Origin: Nocardioides mangrovicus
GTDB lineage: Bacteria > Actinomycetota > Actinomycetes > Propionibacteriales > Nocardioidaceae
Direction: 5' to 3'
Length of the DNA: 64,000 nt
Assembly: GCF_003674065.1 (NCBI RefSeq)
Contig: NZ_RDBE01000001.1
Coordinates: 801,913 to 865,912 of the forward strand
Of this stretch, positions 1 to 11,526 are shown in pieces. Made by a program: the position numbers and the translations under genes. Numbering within the stretch: the stretch's first letter is position 1; the number at the start of each line of letters is the position of its first letter. The notes beneath the pieces are model-generated. The model made no database searches and was not told the origin of the DNA. It saw only the letters and a program-made list of their open reading frames with translations.

Positions 1-834
1 CACGAGGGCGCCGAGGTGGTCCTGCTCGAGGTCGACGGCGAGGGTCGGCTCGACCTGGCCGCCTTCGAGACGGCGCTGGCCGACGACGTCGCGCTGGTCT
101 CGGTGATGTGGGCCAACAACGAGGTGGGCACCCTGCAGCCGGTCGAGGAGGTCGTCGCGCTCGCCCACGCCCACGGCGTCCCCGTGCACACCGACGCGGT
201 GCAGGCCGTCGGCCAGGTGCCCGTCGACGTCGGCGCCACCGGCGTAGACGCCCTCACGCTCACCGGCCACAAGCTGGGCGGACCTTGCGGCGTCGGAGCG
301 CTGGTGGTGCGCCGTGAGCTGCCGCTGACCGCCCTGCAGCACGGCGGCGGCCAGGAGCGCGACGTGCGCTCGGGCACGCTCGACGTACCGGCCATCGCGG
401 CCTTCGCCACCGCCGTCGAGCTCGCGGTCGGGCGCCGCGAAAAGTACGCCGCCCGGGTCGGCGCGCTGCGCGACGACCTGGTGCGCCGCGTGGTCGAGGT
501 CGTGCCGAGCGCAGTGGTCAACGGCAGCACCGAGCACCGGCTGCCCGGCAATGCCCACCTGTCCTTCCCCGGCTGTGAGGGCGACTCCCTGCTGATGCTG
601 CTCGACGCCCAGGGCGTGGAGTGCTCCACCGGCTCGGCCTGCTCCGCCGGCGTGCCGCAGGCCTCACACGTGCTGCTGGCCATGGGCTGCGGCGACGACC
701 ACGCCCGCAGCTCGCTGCGCTTCTCCCTGGGCCACTCCTCGACCCCGGCCGACGTCGACGCCGTCGTCGCGGCCATCGGTGCGGCCTATGAACGGGCGCG
801 TCGGGCCGGAGTCGTCGCTGGTCTCTCGGCATGA
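1..834 (+). CDS. Cysteine desulfurase (NifS/IscS type), 5' end outside window
   Basis: PLP enzyme that removes sulfur from cysteine as an enzyme-bound persulfide for Fe-S clusters and tRNA thiolation. The reading frame is open from base 1, so the N-terminal part is missing; about 277 codons remain. Visible are the PLP-lysine motif [13 protein letters not shown] near base 265 and the persulfide-cysteine loop STGSACSAG near base 630, both typical of class V aminotransferase-fold desulfurases. It precedes mnmA on the same strand with a 109-bp gap that holds a palindromic repeat. The pairing fits sulfur relay from this enzyme to MnmA. Family assignment is firm; whether it is the housekeeping IscS or a more dedicated desulfurase cannot be told from the fragment. 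Confidence 0.93.
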   Translation, partial: HEGAEVVLLEVDGEGRLDLAAFETALADDVALVSVMWANNEVGTLQPVEEVVALAHAHGVPVHTDAVQAVGQVPVDVGATGVDALTLTGHKLGGPCGVGALVVRRELPLTALQHGGGQERDVRSGTLDVPAIAAFATAVELAVGRREKYAARVGALRDDLVRRVVEVVPSAVVNGSTEHRLPGNAHLSFPGCEGDSLLMLLDAQGVECSTGSACSAGVPQASHVLLAMGCGDDHARSSLRFSLGHSSTPADVDAVVAAIGAAYERARRAGVVAGLSA

Positions 835-843
835 GGGTGCGTT

Positions 844-928
844 CGCCAAAGTCGCGCACTTGCGAGGTTTTCGACGGGATATTTCGGGCAACCCCCGCTC
901 AGGTCTTTGCAAGTGTGGGGTTTTCGCG
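844..928. repeat. Palindromic dispersed repeat, family B copy 1
   Basis: About 85 bp between the desulfurase and mnmA. The ends form an imperfect inverted repeat (GCACTTGCGAGG against TTTGCAAGTGTGG) around a centre with ATATTTCGGG. The reverse complement of 14714-14799 matches it along its whole length, including CGCCAAAGTC at one edge and AAGTGTGG(A/G)GTTTT at the other, so the two are copies of one element. It ends 15 bp before the mnmA start and could also act as an RNA hairpin. Confidence 0.7.
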
Positions 929-943
929 GCAGGGGGCTCACCA

Positions 944-2014
944 GTGAGGGTCGTCGCCGCGATGTCCGGCGGCGTCGACTCGGCGGTCGCCGCCGCCCGG
1001 GCCAAAGCCGCCGGCCACGACGTCACCGGTGTGCACCTCGCGCTCTCGCGCAACCCGCAGTCCTACCGATCGGGCGCGCGGGGGTGCTGCACGATCGAGG
1101 ACAGCAACGACGCGCGCCGCGCGGCCGACGTGATCGGCATCCCGTTCTACGTATGGGACCTCAGCGACCGCTTCCACGCCGACGTCGTGGAGGACTTCCT
1201 CGACGAGTACGCCGCCGGGCGCACCCCTAACCCGTGCCTGCGGTGCAACGAGAAGATCAAGTTCGCAGCCGTGCTCGACCGCGCCCTCGCGCTCGGCTTC
1301 GACGCCGTGGTCACCGGCCACTACGCCCGGCTCGTCGACGGGGCGCTCCATCGCGCCGTCGACCCGGGCAAGGACCAGTCCTACGTACTCGGGGTCCTCG
1401 ACGCCGCCCAACTGGCCAGCACTGTGCTGCCGCTGGGCGACACCCGCAAGGTCGACGTCCGGCAGGAGGCCGCCGAGCGCGGCCTGGCCACCGTCGCCGA
1501 CAAGCCCGACAGCCACGACATCTGCTTCATCTCCGACGGCGACACCGGGGGCTGGCTGGGGGAGAAGCTGGCCGAGCGCGAGCTGGCCCACGCCGGCGCG
1601 ATCGTCGACCGCGACGGCACGGAGCTCGGTCGTCACGACGGCAGCTACCGGTTCACCGTCGGCCAGCGCAAGGGACTGCGGATCGGCACGCCCGCGCCCG
1701 ACGGCCGGCCGCGCTACGTGCTCGACATCGAGCCGGTCTCCGGCACCGTCACGGTCGGCCCGCGCGAGGCGCTCGACGTCACCCGCCTCGACGCCGTGCG
1801 GCCGCGGTGGTGCGGTCCGCAGCGGACGGAGCCGTTCGAGGCGGGGGTGCAGCTGCGGGCGCACGGTGCCGAGCACCGCGCGGTGGTGACTCCCGGCGAC
1901 GGCTGGCGGGTCGACCTGCTCGAGCCCGCCTCCGGCATCGCGCCCGGCCAGGCCGTCGTCGCCTACGACGGTGATCGCGTCGTCGGCTCCGCGACGATCA
2001 CGGCGACCAGCTGA
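944..2014 (+). CDS. mnmA: tRNA-specific 2-thiouridylase MnmA
   Basis: Cytosolic ATP-dependent enzyme that thiolates U34 of Lys, Glu and Gln tRNAs using sulfur relayed from a cysteine desulfurase. The GTG start at 944 gives 356 aa, the normal family length, and begins just before the PP-loop SGGVDS (residues 8-13). The two catalytic cysteines are visible: C98 in TPNPCLRCN and C194 in SHDICFI. The C-terminal half has the usual beta-barrel signature [12 protein letters not shown] longer frame opens at 779, but its first 55 codons run through the repeat at 844-928 and resemble no MnmA. The stop TGA shares one base with the ATG of the next gene, so translation is probably coupled. Confidence 0.96.
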   Translation: MRVVAAMSGGVDSAVAAARAKAAGHDVTGVHLALSRNPQSYRSGARGCCTIEDSNDARRAADVIGIPFYVWDLSDRFHADVVEDFLDEYAAGRTPNPCLRCNEKIKFAAVLDRALALGFDAVVTGHYARLVDGALHRAVDPGKDQSYVLGVLDAAQLASTVLPLGDTRKVDVRQEAAERGLATVADKPDSHDICFISDGDTGGWLGEKLAERELAHAGAIVDRDGTELGRHDGSYRFTVGQRKGLRIGTPAPDGRPRYVLDIEPVSGTVTVGPREALDVTRLDAVRPRWCGPQRTEPFEAGVQLRAHGAEHRAVVTPGDGWRVDLLEPASGIAPGQAVVAYDGDRVVGSATITATS

Positions 2015-3015
2015 TGCTGGCCAGCGGCGTCGGCTCGATGCCCGGCGGGGCCGTGGGCGAGGAGGCCCAGAACGCCCGCGCCTACGCCGAGGCGACGCGC
2101 GTGGTGCTCGGCGAGCTCGACCTGCCCCACGTGCCCGAGCTGCCGGGGCGCGGCGCAGTCGCGGGCCTGGTCGGTCGCACGATGGGACTCATCACCGAGC
2201 TGGGGGCCGACCTGCAGCCGGCCGGCTGGCGGCTCACCGACGCCAGCGGGGTCGACCAGCGTCGCGCCCGCTCGCTGCTCGCACAGGACCTCGACACCGT
2301 CGAGGAGCAGGCCCAGCAGGTCGAGGGCTGGTTCAAGACGCAGCTGTGCGGGCCGTGGACGTTGGCCGCGTCGGTGGAGCGCCCGCGCGGCGACCGGGTG
2401 CTGGCCGACGTCGGCGCCCGCCGCGACCTGGCTCAGGCGCTCGCGGTCGCGGTCGCCGACCACGTGGCCGACCTCCGCCGGCGCGTCCCCGGTGCCGCCG
2501 GTCTGCTGGTGCAGGTCGACGAGCCCGCGCTGCCCGCGGTGCTGGCCGCGCAGGTGCCCACCGCCTCCGGCTTCGGACGGCACCGCACCGTGCACCCGCC
2601 CGAGGCCAGCGAGGCGCTGGAGTGGGTGCTCTCGGCGGTCAGCGACGCGGGCGCCACCCCGGTGGTGCACTGCTGCGCCGCGGACGTGCCGGTCGACCTG
2701 CTGACCGGAGCCGGCGCCGTCGGGATCTCGGTCGACGTCGGCGTGCTGGCTCCGCAGGCCTACGAGGGCGTGGCGGGCGTGCTGGAGTCCGGCGGCTGGG
2801 CGATGCTCGGCGTCGTGCCCTCGCTCGACCCGCCGAGCTGGGACGACCGCGCCGGCGTGGCGGCCCTCGAGCGTTTCCTCGACATGCTCGGCCTCGCCCC
2901 GAGCGAGCACACGGTGGTGACCCCGGCCTGCGGCCTGGCCGGCGCGAGCGGCACCTGGGCGCGGACGGCGCTGGCCTCGTGCGCCACCGCGGCCCACGCC
3001 GACGACCGGACGTAG
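2014..3015 (+). CDS. MetE-like cobalamin-independent methionine synthase family protein
   Basis: 333-aa protein resembling the C-terminal catalytic (UROD/MetE-like) barrel of cobalamin-independent methionine synthase, without the N-terminal half of full-length MetE (about 750 aa). Visible are the N-terminal GVGSMPGG, the VDEPALP strand (acidic metal or substrate-site region), HCCAADVP (His and Cys at the zinc-site position) and TPACGLAG with a second Cys near the C-terminus. The His-Cys...Cys pattern supports a zinc site. Actinobacteria often carry such short proteins beside mnmA, annotated methionine synthase; whether they methylate homocysteine is unproven to my knowledge. It overlaps mnmA by one base and is followed by a strong hairpin. 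Confidence 0.85.
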   Translation: MLASGVGSMPGGAVGEEAQNARAYAEATRVVLGELDLPHVPELPGRGAVAGLVGRTMGLITELGADLQPAGWRLTDASGVDQRRARSLLAQDLDTVEEQAQQVEGWFKTQLCGPWTLAASVERPRGDRVLADVGARRDLAQALAVAVADHVADLRRRVPGAAGLLVQVDEPALPAVLAAQVPTASGFGRHRTVHPPEASEALEWVLSAVSDAGATPVVHCCAADVPVDLLTGAGAVGISVDVGVLAPQAYEGVAGVLESGGWAMLGVVPSLDPPSWDDRAGVAALERFLDMLGLAPSEHTVVTPACGLAGASGTWARTALASCATAAHADDRT

Positions 3016-3077
3016 CCGGCGAACCGGACGGCGGGCTACCGAAACTCGTGTCCTGGAGGCGTTCTGAGACCGAATTT

Positions 3078-3113
3078 CGGGGGGTTTTGCCGGGTGCCCG
3101 GCAAAACCCCCCG
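3078..3113. terminator. Perfect 17-bp hairpin between convergent genes
   Basis: Two perfectly complementary 17-nt arms (starting CGGGGGGTTTTGCCGGG) separated by only 2 nt. It lies 62 bp after the MetE-like stop and 11 bp before the stop of the convergent MFS gene. The TTTT/AAAA tract sits inside the arms, so it can serve as a bidirectional terminator. Confidence 0.8.
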
Positions 3114-3124
3114 CCGGCCCGACC

Positions 3125-4765
3125 TCAGACCCCGACCCCCTCCGGAGCCTCATCGGTGGCCAGCTCCTCGTGCTTGACGTTGAGGAAGATCCACACGATC
3201 ACCGAGGCGCCCCAGATCATGAACGCGCCGACCAGGAAGGCGTGCACGGCGCCCTCGCCGAAGGCGAGCTGGCCCACGATCGAGCTGAAGCGCTCCTGCT
3301 GGGCGCTGGTGCCCTGGCCGGTGCCCTGCGGGGTGGCCTGCTTCACCGCGGCGACGATGTCGGCCGCCTTGGACTGCGTGTAGTGGGTGGCGACGGTGGC
3401 CAGCGTGGCCAGGCCCAGGGCGCCACCCACCTGCTGCATCGTGTTCAGCACGCCGGAGCCGATGCCGGAGTCGCGGTGATCGACGCGGTGCACGGCGGCC
3501 AGCGTCATCGGCACGAACACCAGGCCCATGCCCAGCGACATCAGCGCGATGAAGGGGAAGATGTGGGCCCAGTAGCTGATGTCGTCGCCGACGCGCACCG
3601 TGCCCTGGCCCGAGGCGAGGGCGAACACGTTCTTGACGCTGTCGTCCAGGCCGAGCCGGGAGAACCCGAAGAGGGCGACGCCGGCCATGATCGTGCCGAT
3701 GCCGGCCAGCCAGCGCGGGTCGACCCGCTCCATCAGCTTGGAGGCCGCGGTGGCGGCGATGACGATGCCGAAGCTGAAGGGCAGGAAGGCCACGCCGGTG
3801 TGCAGCGGGCTGTAGCCCATGATGTTCTGCACGTACAGCGACAAGAAGAAGAACATCGCGAACATCGCCGCCGGCACGATCATCATGGCGACGAAGGCCG
3901 TGCCGCGGGTCCGGTCGAGCAGGATCCGGAACGGCAGCAGCGGGTGCTCCACGCGGCTCTCGATGACGACGAAGACGGCCAGCAGCGCGACGCCGAGGAT
4001 CAGCGCGGTCAGGGTCTGCCCGCTGCCCCAGCCGTAGGCCGACTCACCGGCCCGCGAGAGGCCGAACACGATGGCGACCAGGCCCAGGGTGCCGGTCAGT
4101 GCGCCCGGGACGTCGAGCTCGCCGGGGTGGCTCTCGGACTCCGGCAGCAGCACCGGGGCGAAGGCGGCGGCGGCGATGCCGATCGGGACGTTGATGAGGA
4201 AGGTCAGCCGCCAGCCGTCGACGGTGGTGCCGAACAGGTCCGGCGTGAGGCCGGTCAGCCAGCCGCCGAGGATCAGACCCACGGCGGCACCGACGCCGGA
4301 CATGGCGGCGTAGACCGAGAAGGCCTGGTTGCGCTTGGGGCCGGCGGGGAAGGTCGTGGTGATCAGCGCCAGCGCGGTGGGCGAGGCGAGCGCGGCTCCC
4401 AGGCCCTGCAGGCCTCGGGCGCCCAGCAGCATCGCCTCGTTCTGCGCGACCCCACCGAGGGCGGAGGCGAGCGCGAAGAGGGTGACGCCGATCATGAAGA
4501 TCCGGCGGCGGCCGTAGAGGTCGCCGAGGCGACCGCCCAGCAGGAGCAGGCCGCCGAAGGCCAGCGAGTAGCCGGTCACGACCCACTGCAGGTTGGCCTG
4601 GCCGATGGAGAGGTCCTTGCCGATGAAGGGCAGGGCGATGTTGGCGATGGTGGCGTCGAGCACCACCATCAGCTGGGCGACGCAGATCAAGACGAGCGCC
4701 CAGCCCGGGTGGCGGCTGCGCCCGGACGAGGCCGCCGGGGCGGCGTCGATGGCGGTGTCGGTCAT
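3125..4765 (-). CDS. MFS drug exporter, DHA2 (EmrB/QacA) family, 14 TM
   Basis: 546-aa inner-membrane proton antiporter of the 14-helix drug:H+ antiporter family. Evidence is the start of the transporter fold (HPGWALVLICVAQLMVVLDATIANIALPFIG), motif A as GGRLGDLYGRRRIF near residue 80, and many hydrophobic helices at regular spacing. Length is typical. It lies 54 bp downstream of a TetR regulator on the same strand, the standard arrangement of a repressor-controlled efflux operon, with operator-like palindromes upstream of the regulator. The substrate cannot be inferred; cationic drugs, dyes or antibiotics are usual for the family. Confidence 0.92.
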   Translation of the reverse strand: MTDTAIDAAPAASSGRSRHPGWALVLICVAQLMVVLDATIANIALPFIGKDLSIGQANLQWVVTGYSLAFGGLLLLGGRLGDLYGRRRIFMIGVTLFALASALGGVAQNEAMLLGARGLQGLGAALASPTALALITTTFPAGPKRNQAFSVYAAMSGVGAAVGLILGGWLTGLTPDLFGTTVDGWRLTFLINVPIGIAAAAFAPVLLPESESHPGELDVPGALTGTLGLVAIVFGLSRAGESAYGWGSGQTLTALILGVALLAVFVVIESRVEHPLLPFRILLDRTRGTAFVAMMIVPAAMFAMFFFLSLYVQNIMGYSPLHTGVAFLPFSFGIVIAATAASKLMERVDPRWLAGIGTIMAGVALFGFSRLGLDDSVKNVFALASGQGTVRVGDDISYWAHIFPFIALMSLGMGLVFVPMTLAAVHRVDHRDSGIGSGVLNTMQQVGGALGLATLATVATHYTQSKAADIVAAVKQATPQGTGQGTSAQQERFSSIVGQLAFGEGAVHAFLVGAFMIWGASVIVWIFLNVKHEELATDEAPEGVGV

Positions 4766-4819
4766 GTGAGGTCCTCGGAGTTCGTCGGAGTTCGTTGGAG
4801 TGGGGAGCAGGGGAACGGG

Positions 4820-5428
4820 TCAGGAGACGGGAGCGGCCTGTGGACGCAGGACCGCGGGGAGGATGACGTGGTCGACGACGCGACGGACCACGTCATCGTC
4901 GAGGGGGAGTCCGAGCACGAAGGCACGGTGCAGCAAGATCCCCGCCATGGCCGGCGCGATGACCTCGAGATCGGCGTCGGCGTCGATCTCGCCGCGTTCG
5001 ATGGCACGGGCGTACAGCTGGGTGGAGACGTCGACCTTGGGGCCGATGAACCGCTCGCGGAACTCGGCGGCCAGGGCCGCGTCGGAGGTCAGGGCGGTGC
5101 AGACGGCGCCGAGCACCTTCGTGGCCTCGCTGGCCATGTGATCGCCCGTGCCGCAGAAGGTCTCGAGCAGGTCGCCGCGTAGTGAGCCGGTGTCGGGCGG
5201 CAGCTCGACCTCGGGTGCCCCCTTGGCGCGCACCAGCGCGTCGATGACCAGCGCCTGCTTGGTCTCCCAGCGCCGGTAGAGCGTGGCCTTGCTGGCGCGG
5301 GACGCCTTGGCGACGGCGTCCATGGTGAGCCGGTCGTAGCCGACCTCGATCAGCAGCTCGAGCGCGGCGTCGAGGATCTCGCCCTCGCGGTCGCCCTCGA
5401 CGCGCGGTCGGACCGGGGTCATGGTCAC
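4820..5428 (-). CDS. TetR/AcrR-family transcriptional repressor
   Basis: 202-aa one-component regulator. The N-terminal helix-turn-helix is clear (residues 15-62: ILDAALELLIEVGYDRLTM followed by VAKASRASKATLYRRW). The rest is the divergent TetR ligand-binding domain. A GTG start at 5428 (AGGT about 9 nt upstream) or an ATG at 5422 are both possible, differing by two residues. Two 17-bp palindromes lie 20 and 44 bp upstream, so it very likely represses itself and the downstream DHA2 exporter until a drug-like ligand binds. Confidence 0.92.
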   Translation of the reverse strand: MTMTPVRPRVEGDREGEILDAALELLIEVGYDRLTMDAVAKASRASKATLYRRWETKQALVIDALVRAKGAPEVELPPDTGSLRGDLLETFCGTGDHMASEATKVLGAVCTALTSDAALAAEFRERFIGPKVDVSTQLYARAIERGEIDADADLEVIAPAMAGILLHRAFVLGLPLDDDVVRRVVDHVILPAVLRPQAAPVS

Positions 5429-5447
5429 CTGCCGTTTACCTGATTGA

Positions 5448-5488
5448 AACGAAACGGTTTCGTTCTCTGGAAACGGTACGGTTTCGTT
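5448..5488. promoter_or_regulatory. Tandem operator-like palindromes upstream of tetR
   Basis: Site 1 (5448-5464) is AACGAAAC-G-GTTTCGTT, a perfect 8-bp-arm palindrome. Site 2 (5472-5488) is AACGGTAC-G-GTTTCGTT, identical in the right arm. Centres are 24 bp apart. They lie between the hydrolase stop and the tetR start, where the promoter of the tetR-MFS unit must be. Size and symmetry match TetR-dimer operators. Confidence 0.75.
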
Positions 5489-5518
5489 CCATGCTTGGCA
5501 ATCGGCCCGTCAGGGTGT

Positions 5519-8399
<2,881 letters not shown>

Positions 8400-9616
8400 C
8401 TCTCGCAGCGCCACCGCCGCACCCGGAGCCAGCGGCAGCCGGGGGAGGACGACGGCGTGCAGGGAGTGGTAGAGGTCCGGACGTCCCGTCCAGACGCTGT
8501 CGCTGGGGGACAGGTCGGGGGCGAGCTGGTGGGCCCAGGAGCCGGTGGCCGGGTCGATCCAGTGGCGGGCGGCGTGGTTCCACCAGCGGCGGTACCACTG
8601 GTCGTAGACGGCGTTCCCGGTCGCCTCGTGGAGGGCTGCCGCGGCGCTGATCGCCTCGCACACCACCCAGTGCATGCGCTCGCGGACGACCGGGCGGCCC
8701 GACCAGTCGGTGGTGTAGACGAAGCCGTCGTGGTCGTCCACGGACCAGCCGTCGGCCACCGCGCGCTCGAAGAGCATCACCGCGGTCTCCAGCATCCAGC
8801 CGGGAGCGTCCCGGCCGAGCGCCGCCCGCACCGCGAGGGTCAACCGCGACCACTCCAGGCCGTGGCCGACGGTGGCGCCGTAGGGCTGGAAGGGGTGGTC
8901 CGGCTGGTCGCGGTGGTACTCGGGCATCGGCGTCCAGTCGACGTCGAAGTGCTCGGGCACCCGCCAGTCGTTGGCGGCCGCCCAGCTGTGCACGCGGGAG
9001 GTGATGTGGTGGGCGCGGTCGAGGAAGGTGCGGTCACCGGTGGCGTCGTAGGCGGCCAGGGTGGCCTCGACGCCGTGCATGTTGGCGTTGACGCCGCGGT
9101 AGGGGTCCAACCGTGTCCAGGCGGCGTCCCACTGCTCGGCGTAGAGGCCGGCCTCGGTCAGGAACCGGGTCGCCAGCACCTCGGCGGCGTCGTCGAGCAG
9201 GGCGGGCGCCCCCGGCCGGCCGGCGACGCTGGCCGTCGAGGCGGCCAGCAGCACGAAGGCGTGGGCGTAGGCCGACTTGGTGTCGTCCTCGCTCGAGGCG
9301 TACCAGCCGCCGTGGGCGTCGTCGTGCAACCGTCCGGTCAGCCCGGCGAGCGCGACGTCGGCCAGGTCGTCGCAGCCGGGCACCCCGGCCAGGGCGCCGA
9401 GGGAGTACACGTGGGCCATCCGCGCGCTGATCCAGGTGTGCACCGGTCGCGACAGGTCGGGGCGGCCGTCGTCGCCGAGCCACGCCGCCCCACCGTCGGG
9501 GTGCGCGAACGCCGTGCCGAAGGCCAGCTGCTGCGAGGTCTGGCGCACGAGCCAGGCGACGTGGTCCGTGCGTCGTTGCCACGGGATGCTCATGTCCGCA
9601 TCCTGCCCGGTGGTGG

Positions 9617-11119
9617 TCAGGGACGGCAGGCCGCGCTCGGACCGCGATAGTCCGGCGAGCGGTAGAGCACGAGGTCGCCTTCGCGGGCGACCTCCTCGTA
9701 GCCGAGGGAGCGCACCCGGTCCCGCGTGCGCTGTGGGGTGGCGCGGACGGCCTGACTCCGGCCGGCGGAGAGGTCGATGGCCACGAAGTCCGGAGCGCGG
9801 TCGAGCTGTCCCAGCTCGCTGACGCGGTTCGTGGTGACCAGATGAGGGATGAGGTTGTTGGCCGCCTCGACGCAGGTGCCGGCCGGGATCCGGGCCACCA
9901 CCTCACGTTGGGGTTGCGCGTGTCGGACGTCGCGCAACAGCCCGCCGTTGGCCATGGCCCACATCGGGAAGATCACGGGGACGATGCAGATCCCCACCAC
10001 CAGGCTCCCCAGGAGTCCGAAGCCGAGCGTGTCTCCCATGCGGGGCCAACGGCTCAGCATGCGTCGGGCGCCGTCCACGCCGGCCAGCACCACGATCGGC
10101 CACGCCGTCGCCGAGTAGTGGTAGATCGGCTCCCACAGCTCGGGTTGGGACGAGAAGAACCGTTCGGCCAGCAGGGGCAGGACGGCGAGCAGCATGGGCG
10201 AACGCAGGCACAGCAGCAAGGTGGGGGCCAAGAGCAGATCGAGGCTGCCCTGCTTGACCCACGGAGTCGAGAAGAGCTGGACCGCATGCAGCGGGTGCGT
10301 GACGACCGAGAGCAGTGCTCGCGGCATATCCGGACCCAGGGAGTCGTAGGACCAGTGCGTGAGGCCACCGCCGACGCTGAGAGCCGGGATGACGACCATC
10401 GCCGCCACGACGTAACCCAGTAGTCCCAGGCCTATCGCCGCGAGGCCGGCACGGCGTCCGGCCCGACGTCCGGCAGGGGTGGCGTGCCGGACGTCGAGGA
10501 CGAGCCGGACCACTCCCAGCATCACCACCAGCGGACCCATGTCCTCCTTGACGACCAACAGCCCGGCGCAGCAGAGCAGGAACACGCGGTCGCGACGTCG
10601 GTCGAGGGCGTCGAGGGCGAGAGCGATGAGAGGGACGGCGAACATCACCTCGTGCACGTCGAACGCCAGCATGTTCTGCAGCGGCCAGCTCACGGCGTAG
10701 CCGACGGCGACCAGGGCGCCGGCCCGTCCGCCCAGGCGCCGGGCGGCCATGGCGTGCACCGGGAGCACCGAGAGCGCCATGAGGGCTGCCTGCGCCAGCA
10801 GCAGCGCGCGCGGGTCGGGCCAGATCCAGTACAGCGGGGCCAGCAGCGCCATGACGGGGCTGAAGTGGTCACCGAGGAGGTTGAGGTGGGCGCCGGCGAC
10901 GTCGGCGTGGGGGGTCTGGAAGCGGGCGTAGCTCTGGACCAGCTGGTAGTTCAGGCCCAGGTCGTAGCCCTCGGTGTGGAAGGCGGCGTGACGCAGCAGC
11001 GCGAAGACGGCGCCGAGGACGCCGGCTGCGGTGGCGATGAGGAGTCCGGCGCGGCGCCGTGGGGTGGGTGCGGGTCGGCGCGCGGGTGCGTCGGTGGCTC
11101 TCACCGCGGCGTCGGTCAC
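9617..11119 (-). CDS. DUF2079 polytopic membrane protein
   Basis: 500-aa integral membrane protein matching my recollection of DUF2079, a family related to membrane glycosyltransferase folds. After a basic, proline-rich N-terminus come about 10-12 hydrophobic helices (from LLIATAAGVLGAVFALL, residues 28-44) and a soluble C-terminal 110 residues. Family-like motifs are HTEGYDLGLNYQLVQSYARF, GDHFSPVMALLAPLYW (acidic and His residues in the first external loop) and LAFDVHEVMFAVP. Function is unproven; transfer of a sugar from a lipid carrier is a structural inference. It is divergent from gatC across 107 bp. Confidence 0.82.
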   Translation of the reverse strand: MTDAAVRATDAPARRPAPTPRRRAGLLIATAAGVLGAVFALLRHAAFHTEGYDLGLNYQLVQSYARFQTPHADVAGAHLNLLGDHFSPVMALLAPLYWIWPDPRALLLAQAALMALSVLPVHAMAARRLGGRAGALVAVGYAVSWPLQNMLAFDVHEVMFAVPLIALALDALDRRRDRVFLLCCAGLLVVKEDMGPLVVMLGVVRLVLDVRHATPAGRRAGRRAGLAAIGLGLLGYVVAAMVVIPALSVGGGLTHWSYDSLGPDMPRALLSVVTHPLHAVQLFSTPWVKQGSLDLLLAPTLLLCLRSPMLLAVLPLLAERFFSSQPELWEPIYHYSATAWPIVVLAGVDGARRMLSRWPRMGDTLGFGLLGSLVVGICIVPVIFPMWAMANGGLLRDVRHAQPQREVVARIPAGTCVEAANNLIPHLVTTNRVSELGQLDRAPDFVAIDLSAGRSQAVRATPQRTRDRVRSLGYEEVAREGDLVLYRSPDYRGPSAACRP

Positions 11120-11214
11120 GGGCTCAGCGTAGGCATTTCCGGTACTGGTTCGTGGTGTTTTGTCGGATTATCTGGTCGGCTCGACCGGCGTCGGTCCGGC
11201 GTCGCGGCGACTCC

Positions 11215-11220
11215 TAGGAT
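11215..11220 (+). promoter_or_regulatory. -10 box (TAGGAT) for leaderless gatC
   Basis: TAGGAT lies 6 nt before the gatC ATG, where an actinobacterial -10 element would place transcription start at the start codon. No Shine-Dalgarno precedes the ATG. No -35 is recognisable. Confidence 0.6.
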
Positions 11221-11226
11221 TGGCCC

Positions 11227-11526
11227 ATGCCGCAGATCACCCGAGACGAGGTCCGCCACCTGGCCGACCTGGCCCGGATCGACCTCGACGATGCCGAGCT
11301 GGACCGGTTGGCCCCCCAGCTGGAGGGCATCCTCGACGCGATCGCCTCGATCAGCGCCGTGGCCGCCGAGGACGTCCCGGCCACCTCGCACCCGGTGCCG
11401 CTGAGCAACGTCTACCGCGAGGACGTCGTCGCCGCATCGCTGGCGCCCGAGGAGGCGCTCAGCGGGGCCCCGCAGGTCGAGCAACAGCGCTTCGAGGTGC
11501 CGCGCATCCTCGGGGACGAGCAGTAG
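11227..11526 (+). CDS. gatC: Asp/Glu-tRNA amidotransferase subunit C
   Basis: 99-aa small subunit of the GatCAB complex; it wraps around GatA and stabilises it. The family signature is complete: ITRDEVRHLADLARIDLDDAELDRL at the N-terminus and the HPVPLSNVYREDVV segment in the middle. Its stop is immediately followed by the gatA ATG, so the subunits are made from one mRNA. Confidence 0.96.
   Translation: MPQITRDEVRHLADLARIDLDDAELDRLAPQLEGILDAIASISAVAAEDVPATSHPVPLSNVYREDVVAASLAPEEALSGAPQVEQQRFEVPRILGDEQ

Noticed and set aside
3170-5182. Very long plus-strand open frame antisense to the MFS and tetR genes
   Set aside because: Its translation is low-complexity (Gly/Asp/Arg/His-rich) and it mirrors third-position GC of the real genes. 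No domain or ribosome site.
9636-9665. GATAGTCC near the end of the DUF2079 gene as a sixth family A palindrome
   Set aside because: Only a short CGGAC/GTCCG stem is present and there is no matching GACTAYCC end, so it is ordinary coding sequence.
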